A stretch of 62,500 nt of DNA from contig NC_081409.1 in assembly GCF_030272615.1 (NCBI RefSeq), forward strand, positions 24,927,906 to 24,990,405. The letters run 5' to 3'. The position numbers were made by a program, and so were the translations under genes. Origin of the DNA: Cryptomeria japonica (taxonomy: Eukaryota > Streptophyta > Pinopsida > Cupressales > Cupressaceae). Shown here piece after piece: positions 58,122-62,500 of this stretch. Numbering within the stretch: the stretch's first letter is position 1; each line of letters starts with the position of its first letter. The notes under the pieces are model-generated. The model was not told the origin of the DNA and made no database searches. It saw only the letters and a list, made by a program, of their open reading frames with translations.

Positions 58122-59110
58122 TCTGGGTTTAACCATCATGGTTTTCACAGGGTTCCTTGGGATTACTATTGTCTCCCCAAGGAATCTGGAGGACTCGACC
58201 TTATTTCTACCTTGAACCAAGGGTTGGCCTTATGTGCTAAATGGGTTATCAGAGCCTTATCTGGCAACGAGGCTTGGAAAATTCTTCTTCGGCATTGCAT
58301 TTCTTCAGGCTTTCCTTCAAAAAGGCCAGCCTGGAAGGGGATAGGCTTGCAAACCTTGCTCACCATGAAAGGCCTTGTTCAGATACAGGGTACTTTTGTG
58401 GTCAAAAGTATTTGGCATGCTTGGGAAGCTATCAAGCCTTGGCTGCGATGGGTTGGCGACGGCTTTCGGGATGGCTTATCCATGAATTAGCACAACCTTT
58501 GGTGGTCCCCTCTTTTTCAGGTGCAAGGGTTACCTTTGGCCAAAATTCAGGGTGCCAGTGCTCTGCGCTTTCACAAGCACGACATTTGTACCCCTAAGGA
58601 TTTTTTTTTCCAGATATACTATGAGCCTCCGGTCTTGGGAGGACCTCCAGGTCCAGTTTCGCTTGTCTCGACCAGATTGACAAACTTATGACCTTCTGGT
58701 CTCGACCCTTCCCTTAAATTTACTTCATAAGCTCAGTATTTGGTCTGTTAGACCTTGGTGGAAAGACTGGAAGTGGTATCCTTGGACTCCTTTTACCAAC
58801 TACAAACCCAAAATGAGTTATCTCTGGTTGGTTCCTCACTTGCCTATGGTTCATACTCTCAATCAACGGTGGCACTTGCAGTCTTCCTAGACTGCCTAGA
58901 GATTCAGGTTTTTGGTTGTCTGGTCCACCATCACTGAACCTAAGATTGCACACTTTGCTTGGTGTGTTCTCATTCAAGGTCTGCCTTTGGGTTCCAAACT
59001 CAAGCATTTGGGAGTGTCTGATCCTCGATGCCCTTTTTGTGGTCACCTAGAAACTTTTATGCACATCTTTTGGTTCTATACAAGAGCTCAATAGTATTGG
59101 AGCTAGATTC
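58122..59110 (+). pseudogene. LINE ORF2 C-terminal part with zf-RVT domain
   Basis: SGFNHHGFHRVPWDYYCLPK opens the frame up to about 58488. After stops the zf-RVT segment (58912-59094) reads WSTITEPKIAHFAWCVLIQG, LPLGSKLKHLGV, CPFCGHLETFMHIFW, with the CxxC...H pattern of the zinc-binding domain found after LINE RT. Broken by several stops. Confidence 0.8.
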
Positions 59111-59872
59111 ATGACTTTTTTCAGCCTTTTCGACTTGAGCCATTTTCCTAGCACATGGCTCTTCTGGGTGATTTGCCTAGAATCCCCTATAAGTTCTCCC
59201 AGATATGACATGCTTTCAGAATGGAGATCCTTTTCACTCTTTGGAAGGATAGAAATGTTGTTAATTTTTCTCACAACTGCTTGGATATTAATGGTACAAG
59301 ATGACAAGGTGGCCCTTGCGGTGGCCCACCTTCAGGAGCTCCTTCAACAGTGGGGCAATGCCCCTTGTGCGATTTCCCGAGTACCGCCAAACTCTGTCTC
59401 TGTCGAGCGTACTCCACCCTGTGGTCGTCGCCGCGGTCATAGCTCCTTTGCCCACCGCTCACAGACCCCGCGGTCCCAACCTCCCCACCGCCCCTCGGGA
59501 GGGAGAGATGTTGCTTGGCGTCGTCGCTCAGCTTCCCCGCCGTGTCGTGGCTCTAGCTCGGAGTGTCCCTCTGATGCTCATGTGGCCTTTGCTCCTCCTA
59601 TTGTTGCTGATTCTGGGTGGCCCTCTGATGCTCATGTGGCCTTTGCTCCTCTTGCTACTGCTGATTTTGGGTGGCCCTCTGCCACCACCTCCAAGTTTCC
59701 TCGCCTGGCTTTGGCGATCTCGCCTCCCGGGCAGGAGGAAGGAGAAATTGAAAGAGATCTTGAAGATGGGTGGTCTTTGCCAAACCCAACTCCTGGCCCC
59801 GCTAATGTATGGGGCAAAAAAGATGACCCTGATCCTCCACTCTCAGCTGCCTCTGCTTTGGCTGCCTAAGGA
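59111..59872 (+). pseudogene. GC-rich open frame at the LINE 3' end
   Basis: Open + frame of 252 codons, GC-rich against an AT-rich background. The part to about 59300 overlaps LINE coding in another frame; from 59300 it reads DKVALAVAHLQELLQQWGNA, then Pro/Ser/Arg-rich sequence with a 54-bp repeat, and ends GWSLPNPTPGPANVWGKKDD. No domain is recognised. A second open frame (59301-59882) is Leu-rich and looks like a shadow. It is probably the C-terminal tail of ORF2 or captured DNA. Confidence 0.4.
59566..59673 (+). repeat. 54-bp tandem duplication in the GC-rich frame
   Basis: CCCTCTGATGCTCATGTGGC starts at about 59566 and again 54 bp later; 18 codons, so in frame (PSDAHVAFAP repeated). Confidence 0.85.
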
Positions 59873-60139
59873 AGTTTTTTGATGAATAGCTTGTTGTTTT
59901 TTTGTTTCCGGTCATTGGCCGAGTGACTCTCGCGGGGTGATCTCATATCCCCCAGTCCTTTTTTTATGAATATGTACTTTAATTTTTCTAATTAATAGAG
60001 AAGGCTTATTCATCAAATTTTATTTTTTATTTTTAAATTCCACCACATAAAAAATTAAAATATAACCTTAAAAGTGAGTTTTAAAACATTAACTTGGTTC
60101 ATTCCACACAAGCAACGTGACTAGAAGCAAGGGGAATGA

Positions 60140-60352
60140 AGATGTGAGATATAGAGCTAGAGCATACTGATTTGGATGCTTTCATTTCTCAGCTTGTTGC
60201 ATTTGATGATTCAGATAGCAAGCAAACTTGAAGTGTAAGTGGCATTGGCATTGGCATTGATTCATCTATAATATCAATGTCAATGATGAGGTGGAGAAGA
60301 ATGAGGATGATGAATTAGAAAATCCATTTGATGATCAAACTTTAAATTGTTG
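60140..60352 (+). pseudogene. Acidic coding remnant, possibly a hAT transposase tail
   Basis: Reads LEHTDLDAFISQLVAFDDSD to a TGA, then after a frame change INVNDEVEKNEDDELENPFD to a stop. Acidic tails of this kind follow the dimerisation region in several plant hAT transposases, but the diagnostic region itself is absent. Its place inside the proposed inverted repeat is the main argument. Confidence 0.25.
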
Positions 60353-60592
60353 AAAGTTGAAACAATGATACTTGAATATTTTTTCATTTTGATATTAAAC
60401 TTGATGTATATGTTGTTGTTATGGTATGATAATGATGCTATGTGACATGCTAATCTTAATTAAATCTTGCTATATATATGTTTTTGTACTAACCAACCCA
60501 AACGAACCCAAACCCCTTTTCAAAATTTTGCTATACTGGTGTACGGGTCCTTCAAACCCAAAGCGGTGCCCAAACCCGAACGGACAACCTAG

Positions 60593-62500
60593 AAAAAAAA
60601 ATTAAACTTTAATTTACTGCAAAGGCATGATCTTCTTTTTCATTTACCATCTCAATAATATTGAGGTTTGATCATTGTGAAAGTTTCCACAAATTCCAAA
60701 TAATATTTTTATGAACATTTGTATTTTTCAAAATTAATATGTAATATTTAAGTAATTTCTTAAAAAGAAATGTGTACATCTCAATATTTGTTTCACTAAA
60801 TCCCCTCATGTAAATCACAAGAAAGATGTCTTGTAAAGCTAAATGCATACAGTTTTTTCACCTTTTTTATATACTTCTAAATTCTCATACAACTCAAAAA
60901 AATTTAGATGTGCACAAATAAGAATCCAAATATTGAAATAAAAAATGTAATAAGCAAAATAAAAATTTCTTGTGACCTAATTTGTTTTTTGTGTATATTT
61001 AAAAATCATACTTCTATTCTACATGAAGAAATTTCTCTATCAATGAAACTTCTCGAATATGAAAAAGGTGGGCAATCATAAAAGTTTGATATTTGAGTGA
61101 CGAGGGAGCATAGTAACGAGACTGTTAACCAAACAGAAAAATAGGGACAGGACGATTGGGTAAATAGTAACGAACACATGAAGAGATTCTTTAAATTGAC
61201 ATTATTCTCTTTCAATTATTTCATTGTTAGATAAATTCGATCCAACATAGATAAAACCCTCCTCACTTGCCCACTAAATCATGCTATTATTATTAATCAT
61301 TTAAAAGTACTACTATTATTAATCATTTAAAATAAAAGAAAACACAAACAATCATATCTGGTCAACAAAATTGCTATTGGTGAAAAGAGAGATATTTTTT
61401 AAATATATAGATGTGGACATCTCTTTCTTTATATTAACAAAATAATTTTGAATTAGATACTCAAAATCTATGATATATATAACAGTACAATTTAATATTT
61501 CTAATATTTAATTCAATTAATTAATTATATACATATTTTTTTGATAAAAGTAGATAAGACCACTGAAATATATTAAAATATATGTATTTTTTTTTAAATT
61601 AATTCTATATTTATTTTTTTAATATGAATCATAGAGAAGATAAATGATATTATACAATTATTTCAAAAAAATTAAATATAGTCAATTAAATTTTTGTTTA
61701 AATTTGTTTTATGAATGTCATTTTTGTAGCACCTTTGTCTTAAATTGTAAAAAAAATCTTTAATACTAATTTGTCACATAAATTTTAGAGAAAAAATTGG
61801 AAACAAATAAAAAAGAAGGAAAGTTTTTTGGATTATTATGAAGAGCAGATAATTTAAAAATAAGTTAAAGGCTAAAAAATTAAAAAACAACTTTCTATTA
61901 TTGTTATTATTTATTAAATATCCAAAAAAATTATATTTTTAAATCTACATTTAAATTATATTGGTCCTAACAATGACTCCATAATATCAAATTGGGAGTC
62001 ATTTAATTATAAATAGAAAATAATGATAATATTAGTGAAAATAATAATAATATTAAAGACAGTGAATCTGTTCATATAAAGGGCATTACATAAATAATAA
62101 TACTAATTTGTGTAACACAAAACAATAAAGTTATTAACTAATCAACTTATTTTCATATAGAATAATGTTTTTATTTGATAATATACATTTATGTGAAATA
62201 GATTGCATTCATATTCTTATGTATTCATTGAAGTTTATTATTGAAAATGTGTACATATGTTGAATTTAATTTTTTAAAGTAAAAAATATTGTAGCTTTAT
62301 GAGTAAAATGTTGCTTAAGTTAAACTATGCATGTTAAAATAAAATATATATCTAGATACTCTAATCCTAAAACACAACCAAATTAAAATATTATAATTGT
62401 AAATCAAATTGAATATTAACAGTAACCATAAATCAAATTCAATTTAACCCTTATCCTAATTAAAAACTAATGACAATAACAAAATTAACCATAACCACAA
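60593..62500. other. AT-rich intergenic DNA, nothing recognised
   Basis: Very AT-rich with a short direct repeat near 61283-61331 (TATTATTAATCATTTAAAA twice). No supported gene or element end. Confidence 0.55.

Larger units (their letters stand above)
58122..60020 (+). mobile_element. L1-type LINE, 3' part
   Basis: Continues ORF2 after the Gypsy insertion: HRVPWDYYCLPKESGGLDLI, then LCAKWVIRAL, later the zf-RVT region. It ends in a 3' untranslated segment with GGCTTATTCATCAAA and an A/T-rich tail, typical of plant LINE ends. Confidence 0.8.
44937..60592. mobile_element. Possible hAT-type DNA transposon hosting the LINE/Gypsy nest
   Basis: The left end starts CTAGGTTACCGGGCTCGG; the reverse complement of the right end reads CTAGGTTGTCCGTTCGGG, an imperfect terminal inverted repeat. 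Just inside, both ends are rich in GGTTTGG / GGGTTTGGG, like hAT subterminal repeats. Flanks are GAAAAAAA (44929-44936) and AAAAAAAA (60593-60600), compatible with an 8-bp target duplication but of low complexity. A short acidic coding remnant lies at 60140-60352. Most of the interior is foreign (L1 and Gypsy). Tentative. Confidence 0.35.

Noticed and set aside
59301-59882. Leu-rich + frame that could be read as a membrane protein
   Set aside because: It overlaps the more plausible frame and its Leu runs are a frame-shifted reading of the 54-bp repeat.

Overview
The window is nuclear DNA of a seed plant, most likely a conifer. The argument rests on four things seen in the sequence: spliced plant genes with long AT-rich introns; very dense, old and nested retrotransposons; two fragments of a Penelope-like retroelement with a GIY-YIG endonuclease (in plants such elements are known mainly from conifers); and a broken TIR-NBS-LRR type fragment. 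The species cannot be named from sequence alone.

Only two genes look intact. They are tandem paralogues on the + strand, at 23404-28628 and 39716-44336. Both encode a 4-coumarate:CoA-ligase-like enzyme of the peroxisomal OPC-8:0-CoA-ligase (OPCL1-like) type. Both have six exons with identical junctions and four identical middle exon lengths, and both end in a peroxisomal targeting tripeptide (SKI in the first, SKL in the second). The likely role is CoA activation of a carboxylic acid for peroxisomal beta-oxidation, as in jasmonate synthesis; the substrate is inferred.

Layout. 1-9180: two head-to-head Penelope-like fragments, split by a 6.95-kb LTR element (517-7471, minus strand, 5-bp target duplication TATAT) that lacks pol; a hammerhead-like motif lies downstream. 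9371-12009: a decayed Copia element. 12010-13898: an NBS-LRR relic cut by a solo LTR (12066-13458, target duplication CATTA). 13895-23288: two copies of an AT-rich repeat, the second split by a nearly complete Copia element (16559-21874, target duplication AAGAA). 23404-28628: ligase gene 1. 28630-29736: an antisense Copia relic whose LTR begins one base after the gene 1 stop. 30655-33790: a telomere-like array and a long purine tract interrupted by a solo LTR. 34950-39700: a decayed Gypsy RT relic and unassigned AT-rich DNA. 39716-44336: ligase gene 2. 44937-60592: a three-level nest in which a possible hAT DNA transposon contains an L1-type LINE, which contains a 9.3-kb Gypsy chromovirus (48862-58121, minus strand). 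60593-62500: AT-rich DNA with nothing recognised.

Most of the interest is in how mobile elements frame the two ligase genes. Gene 1 has a dispersed repeat ending 115 bp before its start codon and a Copia LTR immediately after its stop. Its targeting signal appears to have been lost and re-formed. No element seen here looks autonomous: every retroelement reading frame has stops or frameshifts. I found no clear case for a wholly new biological system; the strongest leads are the gene 1 terminus, the hammerhead-like motifs, the clean nested insertions and the duplicated integrase segment.
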